A DNA stretch of 64,000 nucleotides from Pseudomonas sp. ANT_H12B (GCF_008369325.1 NZ_VOBI01000003.1:186001-250000); one strand, 5' to 3'; positions 45,913 through 56,016 are shown, counted from the stretch's first letter. Made by a program: numbers and translations. Notes: generated from the sequence alone by a model not told the origin.

Positions 45913-46095
45913 ACTATCAGGCAAAAAAAATCTCGAAACGGCCACCCATCCTTGAACCACATCCCGTTCGTTTCGAACTACGCTCATCCCGGGACATGAA
46001 CTCTATTGGGTGTATCACGTCTGATAGGAGGAAATGCGCCCCGACTCGCGTTAAACTGCGCGGGTTTTTAGCCCCCCATTCCACCGGAGCCTTCC

Positions 46096-47106
46096 ATGTC
46101 CCGCGTTACCCTGAGTCGCTATTTGATTGAGCAGACCCGTAGCAACAACACCCCTGCCGATCTGCGTTTCCTGATCGAAGTGGTGGCGCGCGCCTGCAAG
46201 GAAATCAGCCACGCCGTGTCCAAGGGCGCCCTGGGTGGTGTTCTGGGCAGCATGGGCACCGAAAACGTCCAAGGCGAAGTGCAGAAGAAACTCGACGTGA
46301 TCTCCAACGAGATCCTGCTCGAAGCCAACGAATGGGGCGGTCACCTGGCCGGCATGGCGTCCGAAGAAATGGACAATGCCTACCAGATCCCGGGCAAATA
46401 CCCGAAAGGCGCGTACTTGCTGGTATTCGACCCACTGGACGGCTCGTCGAACATCGATATCAACGCACCGGTCGGTACTATCTTCTCGGTGCTGCGTTGC
46501 CCGAACGAACACCTGAGCCAGAACGAAGCCTTGAACGAAAAGGCCTTCCTGCAGCCAGGCACCGAGCAGGTAGCCGCCGGTTATGCCATCTACGGCCCGC
46601 AGACCATGCTGGTACTGACCCTGGGCGACGGCGTGAAAGGCTTCACCCTGGACCGCGAAATGGGCAGCTTCGTGCTCACCCACGAAGACATCAAAATCCC
46701 GGAAACCACTCAGGAGTTCGCGATCAACTCGTCCAATCAGCGGCACTGGGAAGCTCCGGTACAACGCTACGTCGGCGAATTGCTGGCTGGCGAAGAAGGC
46801 CCGCTGAAAAAGAACTACAACATGCGCTGGGTCGCCGCGATGGTCGCGGACGTGCACCGCATCCTGACCCGTGGTGGCTTGTTCATGTACCCACGCGACA
46901 GCCGCGAGCCGTCCAAGCCGGGCAAGCTGCGTCTGATGTACGAAGCCAACCCGATGTCGTTCCTGGTTGAACAGGCCGGTGGCGTTTCCACCGATGGCCA
47001 TCAGCGCATCCTCGACATCAAGCCTGACGGCTTGCACCAGCGTGTCGCCGTGTTCCTCGGCTCGAAAGAAGAAGTCGAGCGCGTCACGGCTTACCACAAG
47101 GAATAA
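46096..47106 (+). CDS. fbp: Fructose-1,6-bisphosphatase, class I
   Basis: 336 aa; hydrolyses fructose 1,6-bisphosphate in gluconeogenesis. Active-site motifs: [20 protein letters not shown] with the Mg-binding Asp residues, the preceding acidic [14 protein letters not shown] and [20 protein letters not shown]. Needed for growth on amino acids such as histidine. DUF924 follows after three bases. Confidence 0.97.
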   Translation: MSRVTLSRYLIEQTRSNNTPADLRFLIEVVARACKEISHAVSKGALGGVLGSMGTENVQGEVQKKLDVISNEILLEANEWGGHLAGMASEEMDNAYQIPGKYPKGAYLLVFDPLDGSSNIDINAPVGTIFSVLRCPNEHLSQNEALNEKAFLQPGTEQVAAGYAIYGPQTMLVLTLGDGVKGFTLDREMGSFVLTHEDIKIPETTQEFAINSSNQRHWEAPVQRYVGELLAGEEGPLKKNYNMRWVAAMVADVHRILTRGGLFMYPRDSREPSKPGKLRLMYEANPMSFLVEQAGGVSTDGHQRILDIKPDGLHQRVAVFLGSKEEVERVTAYHKE

Positions 47107-47109
47107 ACC

Positions 47110-47712
47110 ATGATCGCGCCCTGGCAGCCGTTGCTCGAATGGTGGTTCGGAACGCTCGAATCCCCCAACGAAATAGCGGCTGACAAGGGCAAGTTATGGT
47201 TCGGCAAGCGCGACAGCCAGGACCTCGAAGCGCGCACGCGTTTCGGGAACTGGGTCGAGCAGGCACTGGCCGGCGGTTTGACTGACTGGGCGCAACGCCC
47301 GGAAGGTTGGCTGGCCTTGGTGCTGCTACTCGATCAACTCCCGCGAATGATCTTTCGCGACTCTCCCAAATCCTTTGCAGGCGATCTCAGGGCTCAGGCA
47401 CTGGTGGCGCAAGGCATTGCTGCGGATTTCGATCGGCAGTTGCGGCCTATCCAGCGGGTGTTCATCTACCTGGTGTTTGTGCATTGCGAGAATCTGGTGG
47501 TGCAGAACGAAGCGGTTTCACGGTTTCTCGATCTGGTTGAACAGCAACCCGAGGCGGACCGGGCGGTGTTTGCCGACAACCTGGATTATGCCGAGCGGCA
47601 TCAGAAGATCATTGCGCGGTTTGGCCGGTTTCCGCATCGCAATGCGGTGTTGGGAAGGAAGAGTACGGCTGAGGAGTTGGCGTTTCTTTCGGGGCCTGGT
47701 TCTCGCTTTTAG
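47110..47712 (+). CDS. DUF924 family protein
   Basis: 200 aa. The start WQPLLEWWFG and WLALVLLLDQLPRMIFRDSPKSFAGDLRA (in parts) and FADNLDYAERHQKIIARFGRFPHRNAVLGR (in parts) are the DUF924 signature. The fold is reported as all-helical; no activity is known. The gene begins three bases after fbp, so the two are probably cotranscribed. Confidence 0.9.
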   Translation: MIAPWQPLLEWWFGTLESPNEIAADKGKLWFGKRDSQDLEARTRFGNWVEQALAGGLTDWAQRPEGWLALVLLLDQLPRMIFRDSPKSFAGDLRAQALVAQGIAADFDRQLRPIQRVFIYLVFVHCENLVVQNEAVSRFLDLVEQQPEADRAVFADNLDYAERHQKIIARFGRFPHRNAVLGRKSTAEELAFLSGPGSRF

Positions 47713-47735
47713 TTTTCTGCTGTAGCTGATGCCGC

Positions 47736-47815
47736 CATCGCCAGCAGGCTGGCTCCCACATTGGGTTTGTGTTGTTCACACATCTCCTGTGGGAGCCAGC
47801 CTGCTGGCGATGAGG
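47736..47815. repeat. REP pair, CCAGCAGGCTGG variant
   Basis: CATCGCCAGCAGGCTGGCTC and GGGAGCCAGCCTGCTGGCGA. The core differs by compensated substitutions from the majority type. Between the convergent DUF924 and chemoreceptor genes. Confidence 0.88.
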
Positions 47816-47829
47816 CCAGTGAAAGCAGC

Positions 47830-49722
47830 TTATATCCGGAAGCTACCGACCAATTGCTTCAACCGCGCCGCCTGCTGCTCAAGGTCTGAACACGCGCGCA
47901 AGGTCGACTGCAAGTTCTCCACACCTTCCTGGTTCAGCGTGTTGATCTCGGTGATGTCGACGTTGATCGATTCCACCACCGCCGTCTGCTCTTCCGTCGC
48001 AGTGGCCACCGACTGGTTCATCCCGTCGATTTCGCTGATACGCTGAGTCACGCTGCCCAGACGCTCGCCAGCCTGATTGGCGATGCCGACGCTGCTTTCG
48101 CTCTGGCGCTGGCTGTCGGTCATGGTGCTGACCGCTTCGCGGGCGCCGACTTGCAGTTGCTCGATCATCTTCTGCACTTGCTGCGCCGAATCCTGAGTGC
48201 GGTGGGCGAGGTTGCGCACTTCGTCCGCCACCACAGCGAACCCACGACCGGCTTCACCGGCCCGGGCCGCTTCGATGGCCGCGTTCAGCGCCAGCAAGTT
48301 GGTCTGCTGCGAGATGCTGGTGATCACTTCCAGAATCTGCCCGATGTTCACGGTGTTGCTGTTTAGCGTCTCGATGTTGCCGCATGAATCACTGATCTTC
48401 GCCGAGAGTTGCTGCATCGCCGCGATGGTTTTATCGACGACTTGCTGACCGTCTTCGGCCAATGCGCGGGCGTCGCTCGAATGCTGAGAGGCGAGGGCGG
48501 CGTTCTGGGCGATTTCCTGGGCGGCGGCGCCCAGTTCGTTGATCGCTGCGGCGACGCTGCTGGTGCGCGAGGCTTGCTGGTCGGAGTTGAACATCGAAGA
48601 GTTCGACGCGGCAACCACACGCAAGGCCACTTCGTTGACTTGGCCGGTGGCCGAGGCCACTTCGCGAATCGACGTATGAATACGCTCCACAAAACGGTTG
48701 AACGAGGTGCCCAGCGCACCGAATTCGTCCTGGCCGTGAATGGTCAGGCGTTTGGTCAGGTCGCCTTCGCCTTCGGCGATGTCATGCATGGCGCGGCCCA
48801 TGGTCAGCAGCGGCTGCATCAGGAAGCTGATCAGCATGCCCAGCAGCGCGATGATGATCACCACCGCAATGACCATGGCGATGATCGCCGAGGTGCGGAA
48901 TTCGCTGAGCATCGAGAAGGCGGTGTCCTGATCGAGCACCAGTGCCACGTACCAGTCCGCCGACGGCACACCGTTGACGTGGGTGAAGGAAATGAATTGG
49001 GTCTTGCCGTCGAGTTCGACTTCTTTCATGCCCGGGCTGACTTTCGGCGCACCGTTCGGGTAGGCGTCGGTCAGGCTCTTGAGCACCAGTTTGCTGTCCG
49101 GGTGAATCAGGATCTTGCCGTCGGCACTGACGATAAACGCATGGCCATGACCGCCGAAATTCAGCGAGTTGATGATTGCGCTGACGCTCGACAGGTCGAT
49201 GTCTGCGCCGGCGACGCCGATCATTTGGTTCTGATGTTTCACCGGGGTGGCAACGGTGATCACCAGTTTGCCGGATGAGGCCGCGATGTAGGGTTCGGTG
49301 ACGATGGTCTGTTGCGCGCTGTTGGCCGCCTTGTACCAGCCACGGGCACGGGGGTCGTAGTCCGCGGCGCGATTGCCGGCCGGGACCGAGAACATCACGC
49401 CATCGGTGCCACCGAAGTAGCTCAACTGGAAGTTGCTGGTGTAAGCCGCAAGGTCGATGGCGCGCTTGAGGCTGGACGGAGCGCTGCCGTCCACGGCGAT
49501 CTGCTGGGACAGCGATTGCAACAACTGCATGCGGCTTTCCAGCCAGGACTGGATGTTGCTGGTGGTCAGGCTGCCGAGTTCCTGCATCGAAGATTCGGTG
49601 CTGCTACGCAGGGTCTGGCGTTGGCGGTAGTCGTTGAACAGGATGAAACAAGCAAATGCAACGGCCACCACGAGGGCGGCAGCCAACAGGATCTTGTGGC
49701 TGAACTTCATGTTTCTGGTCAT
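47830..49722 (-). CDS. Methyl-accepting chemotaxis protein with dCache sensor
   Basis: 630 aa from the ATG at 49722 ([10 protein letters not shown]); a longer frame to 49977 lies in sequence without a ribosome site. TM1 (about 10-28), a large periplasmic double-Cache domain (about 30-275), TM2 (about 278-300), HAMP and a signalling coiled coil with tip [20 protein letters not shown] near residue 470. The ligand pocket has YDPRARGWY, the pattern of amine/amino-acid Cache receptors, but the following PYIAASSG has Ala where amino-acid sensors have an Asp (YxD), so the ligand is uncertain. The N-terminus resembles P. putida McpU-like receptors, by recollection. Confidence 0.92.
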   Translation of the reverse strand: MTRNMKFSHKILLAAALVVAVAFACFILFNDYRQRQTLRSSTESSMQELGSLTTSNIQSWLESRMQLLQSLSQQIAVDGSAPSSLKRAIDLAAYTSNFQLSYFGGTDGVMFSVPAGNRAADYDPRARGWYKAANSAQQTIVTEPYIAASSGKLVITVATPVKHQNQMIGVAGADIDLSSVSAIINSLNFGGHGHAFIVSADGKILIHPDSKLVLKSLTDAYPNGAPKVSPGMKEVELDGKTQFISFTHVNGVPSADWYVALVLDQDTAFSMLSEFRTSAIIAMVIAVVIIIALLGMLISFLMQPLLTMGRAMHDIAEGEGDLTKRLTIHGQDEFGALGTSFNRFVERIHTSIREVASATGQVNEVALRVVAASNSSMFNSDQQASRTSSVAAAINELGAAAQEIAQNAALASQHSSDARALAEDGQQVVDKTIAAMQQLSAKISDSCGNIETLNSNTVNIGQILEVITSISQQTNLLALNAAIEAARAGEAGRGFAVVADEVRNLAHRTQDSAQQVQKMIEQLQVGAREAVSTMTDSQRQSESSVGIANQAGERLGSVTQRISEIDGMNQSVATATEEQTAVVESINVDITEINTLNQEGVENLQSTLRACSDLEQQAARLKQLVGSFRI

Positions 49723-50002
49723 TAAGTGCGCTACCGCGGAGAGACGGGTCAACAAAGGGGGCCAATTTCCAACATGTGGATTTGGCGATGCATTTATGTC
49801 GACTGCACGGCGCCAAAGATTAGGCGGCTTTTGCGAAAACCGACGAAATACTCGACAGAAAAAGAAAGTGGCTGATTTTTCGGGAAAAGGTAGACGAGCG
49901 GCCGAATAAATAGCCGCGAGGTCAGGGAACCAGACAGGGCTTTTCTCTTCTAAGCTTCTGCTTGGCAGACATGCCATTCCCCTTCGTTCCAGGAGTTACA
50001 CC

Positions 50003-50257
50003 ATGTCGCTGCGATCTATCGCCCTGCTTTCGTTCTGCGTGTTGTTGGCCGCATGCAGCAAGGTTAACCAGGAAAACTATTCGAAGCTGTCGGCAGGCAT
50101 GCCCAAGGCCGAGGTTGAAACCTTGCTGGGTAAACCTGCCGACTGCTCGGGCGCGCTCGGCATGTCCAGTTGCACCTGGGGCGACAAGAACAGCTTTATC
50201 AGCGTGCAGTACGCCGGTGACAAAGTGTTGATGTTTTCCGGCCAAGGCCTGAAGTAA
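50003..50257 (+). CDS. Small lipoprotein, BamE/OmlA-like fold
   Basis: 84 aa. Lipobox LLAAC (cysteine near residue 18) with a short signal peptide predicts lipid anchoring. The mature part (YSKLSAGMPKAEVETLLGKPADC and CTWGDKNSFISVQYAGDKV, in parts) has the helix-then-strands pattern typical of BamE-like (SmpA/OmlA) or DUF3862 domains. GGAG precedes the ATG. It lies 31 bases upstream of the lipocalin gene and may be cotranscribed with it. Confidence 0.8.
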   Translation: MSLRSIALLSFCVLLAACSKVNQENYSKLSAGMPKAEVETLLGKPADCSGALGMSSCTWGDKNSFISVQYAGDKVLMFSGQGLK

Positions 50258-50288
50258 ACCGGGGCGATGCGCCCACGGGAGAAAAACA

Positions 50289-50858
50289 ATGAAGCGGTTA
50301 TTGATAGTGCTTTTTGCCGGCCTGGTACTGGCCGGCTGCGCCACTTCTGGCGAAGATCCGTTGGCGCCAAAGACCGCCAACAGTGTCAACCTCAAGCGCT
50401 ACCAGGGGACCTGGTACGAGTTGGCCCGTCTGCCGATGTATTTCCAGCGCAATTGCGCGCAATCGGAAGCCCATTACACCCTCATGCCTGACGGCGACGT
50501 GACCGTGCTGAACCGCTGCCTGACGGCGGACTGGCAGTGGGAAGAGGCCAAGGGTACGGCTTATCCACAGGTGCCGGGCAAGACCGACAAGTTGTGGGTC
50601 GAGTTCGACAACTGGTTTTCGCGGCTGATTCCGGGTGTGGCGAAGGGGCAGTATTGGGTGCTGTACGTCAGCGATGATTACAAGACCGCCGTCGTCGGTG
50701 ACCCGAGCCGTCGTTATCTGTGGCTGCTGTCCCGGACCCCGACAGTCAATGGCGTAGTGCGTGAAGAGCTGCTGAGCAAGGCACGGCAGCAGGGCTACGA
50801 CACTACGCGGCTGATCTGGCGTGCGTCGGATACGCAAATGGCCAAGACTTCGAACTGA
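50289..50858 (+). CDS. blc: Outer-membrane lipocalin Blc
   Basis: 189 aa. A lipobox signal (LVLAGCATSG) is followed by the bacterial lipocalin domain: YQGTWYELARLPMYFQRNC carries the GxW motif, then DGDVTVLNRC, YWVLYVSDDYKTAVVGDPSRRYLWLLSRTP (in parts). Two cysteines can form the conserved disulfide. Lipocalins of this type bind fatty acids or lysophospholipids at the outer membrane. A 22-bp perfect hairpin follows, shared with hutF. Confidence 0.94.
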   Translation: MKRLLIVLFAGLVLAGCATSGEDPLAPKTANSVNLKRYQGTWYELARLPMYFQRNCAQSEAHYTLMPDGDVTVLNRCLTADWQWEEAKGTAYPQVPGKTDKLWVEFDNWFSRLIPGVAKGQYWVLYVSDDYKTAVVGDPSRRYLWLLSRTPTVNGVVREELLSKARQQGYDTTRLIWRASDTQMAKTSN

Positions 50859-50863
50859 TCACT

Positions 50864-50910
50864 CCCCCACTGATCGTTCCCACGCAGAGCGTGGGAACGA
50901 TCAGTGGGGG
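50864..50910. terminator. Bidirectional hairpin between blc and hutF (GATCGTTCCCACGC family)
   Basis: A perfect 22-bp stem with only AGA as loop (50864-50885 / 50889-50910). It contains the second repeat family's core. No T-run follows on either strand, so its role as terminator is inferred from position between convergent genes. Confidence 0.7.
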
Positions 50911-50913
50911 AAA

Positions 50914-52278
50914 TTAGCCCAGAAGATCGCGTAGAACTTGAGTGAACGCGCGGTTACTTTCTTCTTCGCCAGCATGGCGCCCATCGCGCACGACCCACTG
51001 GCCGTTGACCAGCACATCGCGTACCTGGCGATCGCCACCGGCGAACAACCAGCGATTCAGAATCCCGTCACCACTGGCCGTCGCCAGGTATGGATCGTTG
51101 CCATCCAGCACCAACCAGTCCGCACGCTTGCCAACTTCCAGCGCACCAATCGACTGACCCAAAGCCTGAGCCCCGCCATCCAGCGCAGCGTCGTATAACG
51201 TGCGACCGACCATCGGCTGATCCGCACCATACAAACGATTACGTCGCTGATCGCGCAGACGCTGTCCGTATTCCAGCCACCGCAATTCTTCCACCACGCT
51301 CAACGACACATGGCTGTCAGAGCCAATGCCCATGCGCCCGCCTTGAGCGAGGAAGTCCACCGCCGGGAAAATCCCGTCGCCGAGGTTGGCTTCGGTGGTC
51401 AGGCAGAGCCCGGCGATGGCGCGACTTTTAGCCATCAGCGTGACTTCTTCCGGGTTGGCGTGGGTGGCGTGAACCAGGCACCAGCGCTGATCGACCTCGG
51501 TGTTTTCATACAGCCATTGCAGCGGACGACGACCGCTCCAGCTCAGGCAGTCATCGACTTCCTTCTGCTGTTCGGCGATGTGAATGTGCACCGGGTACTG
51601 CTTGTCGCTGGCGGCCAGTACTTCGCTGATTTGCTGTGGTGTTACCGCGCGCAACGAGTGGAAACACAAACCCAAGGCCTGGGCCGGTTGCTGCGCCAGG
51701 ATCGGCTGCAAGCGCGACTGAAGCTTGAGGTAGTTTTCGGTGCTGTTGATAAAGCGGCGCTGGCCTTCGTTCGGGGCCTGGCCGCCGAAACCTGAATGGC
51801 TGTAGAGCACCGGCAACAGGGTCAGGCCGATCCCGGCGGAACTGGCGGCCTGGCTGATGCGCAGCGCCAGTTCGGCCGGGTCAGCGTAAGGCTGGCCGTT
51901 GGTGTCGTGGTGCACGTAATGAAATTCCGCGACCGAGGTGTAACCGGCCTTGAGCATTTCGATGTACAGCTGGCGGGCGATGACGCCGAGTTGATCCGGG
52001 CTGATTTTTCCGACGAGCCGATACATCAAGTCGCGCCAGGTCCAGAAACTGTCGTTCGGATTACCCGCCACTTCCGCCAGCCCGGCCATAGCCCGCTGGA
52101 AGGCGTGGGAGTGTAGATTCGGCATACCCGGCAGCAGCGGACCGCTAAGCCGTTCGGCGCCATCTGCGTTGGAATCGGCCTGGATATGGGTCAAAACGCC
52201 CTCGGCGCTGACCTCAAGACGTACATTATTGGCCCATCCACTAGGCAGCAGCGCGCGTTCGGCAAAGAAGGCGGACAT
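50914..52278 (-). CDS. hutF: Formimidoylglutamate deiminase
   Basis: 454 aa amidohydrolase that turns N-formimidoyl-glutamate into N-formylglutamate and ammonia, the five-step branch of histidine degradation in Pseudomonas. The zinc-binding motif is GMPNLHSHAFQRAMAG (HxH), with further ligands in VHIHIAEQQKEV and VHATHANPEE, and the late metal Asp in GIGSDSHVSL. The start is at 52278, divergent from hutC; a HutC-type operator lies between. Confidence 0.96.
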   Translation of the reverse strand: MSAFFAERALLPSGWANNVRLEVSAEGVLTHIQADSNADGAERLSGPLLPGMPNLHSHAFQRAMAGLAEVAGNPNDSFWTWRDLMYRLVGKISPDQLGVIARQLYIEMLKAGYTSVAEFHYVHHDTNGQPYADPAELALRISQAASSAGIGLTLLPVLYSHSGFGGQAPNEGQRRFINSTENYLKLQSRLQPILAQQPAQALGLCFHSLRAVTPQQISEVLAASDKQYPVHIHIAEQQKEVDDCLSWSGRRPLQWLYENTEVDQRWCLVHATHANPEEVTLMAKSRAIAGLCLTTEANLGDGIFPAVDFLAQGGRMGIGSDSHVSLSVVEELRWLEYGQRLRDQRRNRLYGADQPMVGRTLYDAALDGGAQALGQSIGALEVGKRADWLVLDGNDPYLATASGDGILNRWLFAGGDRQVRDVLVNGQWVVRDGRHAGEEESNRAFTQVLRDLLG

Positions 52279-52304
52279 GGTTCAGCACCCCATCGTGTGT
52301 TATT

Positions 52305-52320
52305 TGTATATACATATACA
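52305..52320. promoter_or_regulatory. HutC-type operator in the hutF-hutC region
   Basis: TGTATAT-AC-ATATACA, a perfect 16-bp inverted repeat in the 107-base gap between hutF and hutC, 27 bases before hutF and 66 before hutC. It resembles the TTGTATGTACAA core of Pseudomonas HutC operators. Confidence 0.7.
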
Positions 52321-52385
52321 GACGTTTGCCTGCTCGGTAAACTCCGGCAAGCTAGCAACCTCTAACAGATGAACAAGGATTAACC

Positions 52386-53135
52386 GTGCCGACTCCGCCT
52401 ACAGTGTCACCGTTGGCCGCGAACATAGGCGACAGTCCGGCGCCCTTGTACGCCCGCGTCAAACAAATGATTACCCAGCAAATCGACAGTGGAAACTGGC
52501 CGCCGCACTACCGCGTTCCGTCGGAAAGCGAGCTGGTCAACCAACTGGGTTTCAGCCGCATGACCATCAACCGCGCCCTGCGCGAGATGACCGCTGACGG
52601 TCTGCTGGTGCGCATGCAGGGTGTCGGCACGTTCGTCGCCGAACCGAAAAGCCAGTCCGCGCTGTTTGAAGTCCACAACATCGCCGACGAAATCGCCTCC
52701 CGTGGCCATCGCCACACCTGCAAGGTGATAACCCTCGAAGAAGAGGCCGCCGGTTCCGAGCGCGCCCTGGCCCTGGACATGCGCGAAGGCCAGAAGGTGT
52801 TCCACTCGCTGATCGTGCATTTCGAGAACGATATTCCGGTGCAAATCGAAGACCGTTTCGTCAACGCACTGGTGGCGCCGGATTACCTCAAGCAAGACTT
52901 CACTCTGCAAACGCCCTACGCCTACCTGAATCAGGTCGCGCCGCTGACGGAAGGCGAGCACGTAGTCGAGGCGATTCTGGCTGAAGCCACCGAGTGCAAG
53001 TTGCTGCAGATTGAAAAGGGCGAACCGTGTCTGCTGATTCGTCGTCGCACCTGGTCCGGCCGTCAGCCGGTGACCGCCGCCCGTTTAATCCACCCCGGTT
53101 CCCGTCATCGTCTGGAAGGTCGGTTCCATAAATGA
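52386..53135 (+). CDS. hutC: Histidine-utilisation repressor HutC (GntR family)
   Basis: 249 aa from a GTG (AAGGATTAACC upstream). N-terminal winged HTH (about residues 20-90, VKQMITQQIDSGNWPPHYRVPSESELVNQLGFSRMTINRALREM in parts) and a C-terminal HutC/UTRA effector domain (about 100-245). Urocanate is the known inducer of the family and relieves repression of hut genes. Divergent to hutF and overlapping hutD by four bases (ATGA). Confidence 0.96.
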   Translation: MPTPPTVSPLAANIGDSPAPLYARVKQMITQQIDSGNWPPHYRVPSESELVNQLGFSRMTINRALREMTADGLLVRMQGVGTFVAEPKSQSALFEVHNIADEIASRGHRHTCKVITLEEEAAGSERALALDMREGQKVFHSLIVHFENDIPVQIEDRFVNALVAPDYLKQDFTLQTPYAYLNQVAPLTEGEHVVEAILAEATECKLLQIEKGEPCLLIRRRTWSGRQPVTAARLIHPGSRHRLEGRFHK

Positions 53136-53701
53136 ATGAAGTGAAAGTTCTACGCGCCAAAGATTACCCGCGCATGCCGTGGAAAAACGGCGGCGGCAGC
53201 ACTGAAGAAATCACCCGCGATGCGGGTACCGGCCTTGAGGGTTTCGGCTGGCGCCTGTCGATTGCCGATATCGGCGAGTCGGGCGGCTTCTCGACGTTCG
53301 CCGGCTATGAGCGAGTGATCACTGTGCTGCAAGGCGACGGCATGACCTTGCGGGTTGATGGTCAGGACACACGGCCACTGTTACCGCTGGGCCCGTTTGC
53401 CTTCAGCGGAGAGAGCCAGGTCTCGTGCTCCTTGCTCGGTGGACCAATTCGCGATTTCAACCTGATTTATGCGCCGCAGCGGTATAGCGCGCGGTTGCAG
53501 TGGCTGGACGGCGAGCAGCGGTTTTTCAGCTCGGCAGGCACCGTGCTCGTATTTAGTGTCACCGACGAGCTTGAAGTGAAGGTCGGTAACAGTGTCTCGC
53601 AACTCGGTCGCCATGATTGCCTGCAACTCGACGGTAACGCCGGTCTGCTGGAAGTCTCCAGCAATGGGCCATGCTGCATGATTGAGCTGGCTGCACGCTG
53701 A
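53132..53701 (+). CDS. hutD: HutD family protein
   Basis: 189 aa cupin-like protein: YPRMPWKNGGGSTEEITRDAG and FGWRLSIADIGESGGFSTFAGYERV (in parts) are the HutD hallmarks. It affects the level of hut expression in P. fluorescens, possibly by buffering urocanate; the mechanism is not settled. Its ATG overlaps the hutC stop (ATGA). Followed by a GATCGTTCCCACGC-type repeat. Confidence 0.94.
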   Translation: MNEVKVLRAKDYPRMPWKNGGGSTEEITRDAGTGLEGFGWRLSIADIGESGGFSTFAGYERVITVLQGDGMTLRVDGQDTRPLLPLGPFAFSGESQVSCSLLGGPIRDFNLIYAPQRYSARLQWLDGEQRFFSSAGTVLVFSVTDELEVKVGNSVSQLGRHDCLQLDGNAGLLEVSSNGPCCMIELAAR

Positions 53702-53716
53702 TCCAACACCTCCACT

Positions 53717-53830
53717 GATCGTTCCCACGCTCCCGCGTGGTAATGCATCCCGTGACGCTCCGCGTCACCGTCGCAACAGCGGACGCGGAGCGTCCCCGGC
53801 GGCGTTACCACGCAGAGCGTGGGAACGATC
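53717..53830. repeat. Long compound palindrome, GATCGTTCCCACGC family
   Basis: 114 bp with outer arms GATCGTTCCCACGC and GCGTGGGAACGATC, next arms GCGTGGTAA/TTACCACGC, and an inner GACGCTCCGCGTC / GACGCGGAGCGTC pair. Located between hutD and the hutU promoter. Confidence 0.85.
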
Positions 53831-54013
53831 ATCTGATTCGAAACTGCGCACCAACTTGTTACCGAACGCCCCAGCGTGGCGCAAAACCACGTCCAAGTGA
53901 CAGCGGTCACGCCCCTCGCAAAATCCCTCCGAAAAATTTCATCTCTGCCACAACCCTTGTTCCAGGCGCTTTCCAGCCCTTTCACAACTTTTCTTGAACA
54001 CTCATCCAGCAAG

Positions 54014-54030
54014 TTGGCCGCTTGATTGCA
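54014..54030 (+). promoter_or_regulatory. Sigma-54 promoter of hutU
   Basis: TTGGCCGCTTGATTGCA has GG (54016-54017) and GC (54028-54029) ten bases apart and the TTGCA -12 element. The predicted start (near 54041) falls inside the HutC operator. Sigma-54 control of hutU through CbrAB/NtrBC is established in P. fluorescens. Confidence 0.8.
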
Positions 54031-54034
54031 TATG

Positions 54035-54048
54035 CTTGTATGTACAAG
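54035..54048. promoter_or_regulatory. HutC operator at hutU
   Basis: CTTGTATGTACAAG, a near-perfect 14-bp palindrome matching the known Pseudomonas HutC site, over the predicted transcription start. Confidence 0.85.
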
Positions 54049-54180
54049 TAAAGACGTATGCGTATGAGTCGATCGAGACTCCTCGCAGCGTCCACTGATT
54101 CGCTTGTGACGCTTTGACGCACACAGGCTGGCTGCCCACCGCCAGGGTTGGTTTGGATTGATCGCTGAGGAGTCTTTTTC

Positions 54181-55869
54181 GTGACTGACAATACCCAGAA
54201 ACCTACTAAATACCGCAATGTAGAAATCCGTGCCGCACGCGGTAACAAGCTGACCGCCAAGAGCTGGCTGACTGAAGCGCCGCTGCGCATGCTGATGAAC
54301 AACCTCGACCCGGAAGTCGCCGAGAACCCTAAAGAACTGGTGGTTTACGGTGGTATCGGTCGTGCGGCGCGTAACTGGGAATGCTACGACAAGATCGTCG
54401 AAAGCCTGACAAACCTGAATGACGACGAGACCCTGCTGGTGCAATCCGGCAAGCCGGTCGGCGTGTTCAAGACCCACACCAATGCCCCGCGCGTACTGAT
54501 CGCCAACTCCAACCTGGTGCCGCACTGGGCGAGCTGGGAACACTTCAACGAACTCGACGCCAAAGGCCTGGCCATGTACGGCCAGATGACCGCCGGCAGC
54601 TGGATCTACATCGGTAGCCAGGGCATCGTTCAAGGCACGTACGAAACCTTCGTTGAAGCCGGTCGCCAACACTACAACGATGACCTGACAGGTCGTTGGG
54701 TCCTGACCGCAGGCCTCGGCGGCATGGGTGGCGCTCAACCACTGGCCGCCACCCTGGCCGGCGCTTGCTCGCTGAACATCGAATGCCAGCAGGTCAGCAT
54801 CGATTTCCGCCTGAACAGCCGCTATGTCGATGAGCAAGCCACCGACCTCGACGACGCGCTGGCCCGTATCGCCAAGTACACCAAGGAAGGTAAAGCGATT
54901 TCCATCGCTCTGCTGGGCAACGCGGCTGAAATTCTGCCGGAGCTGGTCAAGCGCGGTGTGCGCCCGGACATGGTCACCGACCAGACCAGCGCCCACGACC
55001 CGCTCAACGGTTACCTGCCAGCCGGCTGGACCTGGGACGAGTACCGCGCTCGCGCCAAGACCGAGCCAGCTGCCGTGGTCAAAGCCGCCAAGCAATCCAT
55101 GGCCGTGCACGTTAAAGCGATGCTCGAATTCCAGAAAATGGGTATTCCGACCTTCGACTACGGCAACAACATCCGCCAGATGGCCCAGGAAGAAGGCGTT
55201 GAAAACGCATTCGACTTCCCAGGTTTCGTGCCGGCTTACATCCGTCCGCTGTTCTGCCGCGGTATCGGTCCGTTCCGTTGGGCGGCCCTGTCGGGCGATC
55301 CGCAAGACATCTACAAAACCGACGCCAAAGTAAAAGAGCTGATCCCGGACGACGCGCACCTGCACAACTGGCTGGACATGGCGCGCGAGCGCATCAGCTT
55401 CCAGGGTCTGCCGGCACGTATCTGCTGGGTTGGCCTGGGCCTGCGCGCCAAGCTCGGTCTGGCGTTCAACGAAATGGTGCGCAGCGGTGAATTGTCCGCG
55501 CCAATCGTGATCGGTCGCGACCACCTGGACTCCGGCTCGGTCGCCAGCCCGAACCGCGAAACCGAATCCATGCAAGACGGTTCCGATGCCGTGTCCGACT
55601 GGCCACTGCTCAACGCTCTGCTCAACACCGCGAGCGGCGCGACCTGGGTTTCCCTGCACCACGGCGGCGGCGTCGGCATGGGCTTCTCCCAGCACTCGGG
55701 CATGGTGATTGTCTGCGACGGTACTGACGAAGCGGCCGAGCGTATTGCTCGCGTGCTGCACAACGACCCGGCGACCGGTGTCATGCGTCACGCCGATGCG
55801 GGTTACCAGATCGCGATCGACTGCGCCAAGGAACAGGGTCTGAACCTGCCGATGATTACTGGCAAGTAA
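54181..55869 (+). CDS. hutU: Urocanate hydratase (urocanase)
   Basis: 562 aa from a GTG with GAGGAG upstream. It converts urocanate to imidazolonepropionate using NAD+ as electrophile. Motifs: [30 protein letters not shown], the dinucleotide-binding [27 protein letters not shown] and, near the C-terminus, [16 protein letters not shown]. Full length. Followed by a REP pair and the transporter gene. Confidence 0.97.
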   Translation: MTDNTQKPTKYRNVEIRAARGNKLTAKSWLTEAPLRMLMNNLDPEVAENPKELVVYGGIGRAARNWECYDKIVESLTNLNDDETLLVQSGKPVGVFKTHTNAPRVLIANSNLVPHWASWEHFNELDAKGLAMYGQMTAGSWIYIGSQGIVQGTYETFVEAGRQHYNDDLTGRWVLTAGLGGMGGAQPLAATLAGACSLNIECQQVSIDFRLNSRYVDEQATDLDDALARIAKYTKEGKAISIALLGNAAEILPELVKRGVRPDMVTDQTSAHDPLNGYLPAGWTWDEYRARAKTEPAAVVKAAKQSMAVHVKAMLEFQKMGIPTFDYGNNIRQMAQEEGVENAFDFPGFVPAYIRPLFCRGIGPFRWAALSGDPQDIYKTDAKVKELIPDDAHLHNWLDMARERISFQGLPARICWVGLGLRAKLGLAFNEMVRSGELSAPIVIGRDHLDSGSVASPNRETESMQDGSDAVSDWPLLNALLNTASGATWVSLHHGGGVGMGFSQHSGMVIVCDGTDEAAERIARVLHNDPATGVMRHADAGYQIAIDCAKEQGLNLPMITGK

Positions 55870-55879
55870 TGCTTGCCCC

Positions 55880-55969
55880 TGTAGGAGCGAGCCTGCTCGC
55901 GATGAGGCCGGCACATTCAGTATCTTTGCTGACTGACACACCGCGATCGCGAGCAGGCTCACTCCTACA
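55880..55969. repeat. REP pair (inverted), GTAGGAG variant
   Basis: TGTAGGAGCGAGCCTGCTCGCGATG and the reverse complement ending ACTCCTACA; the G-to-A change in one arm is compensated in the other. Between hutU and the transporter gene. Confidence 0.88.
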
Positions 55970-56016
55970 AAAGCCAATACAAGAAAATACCCAGAACAAT
56001 CCACAGAGGTTGAATC

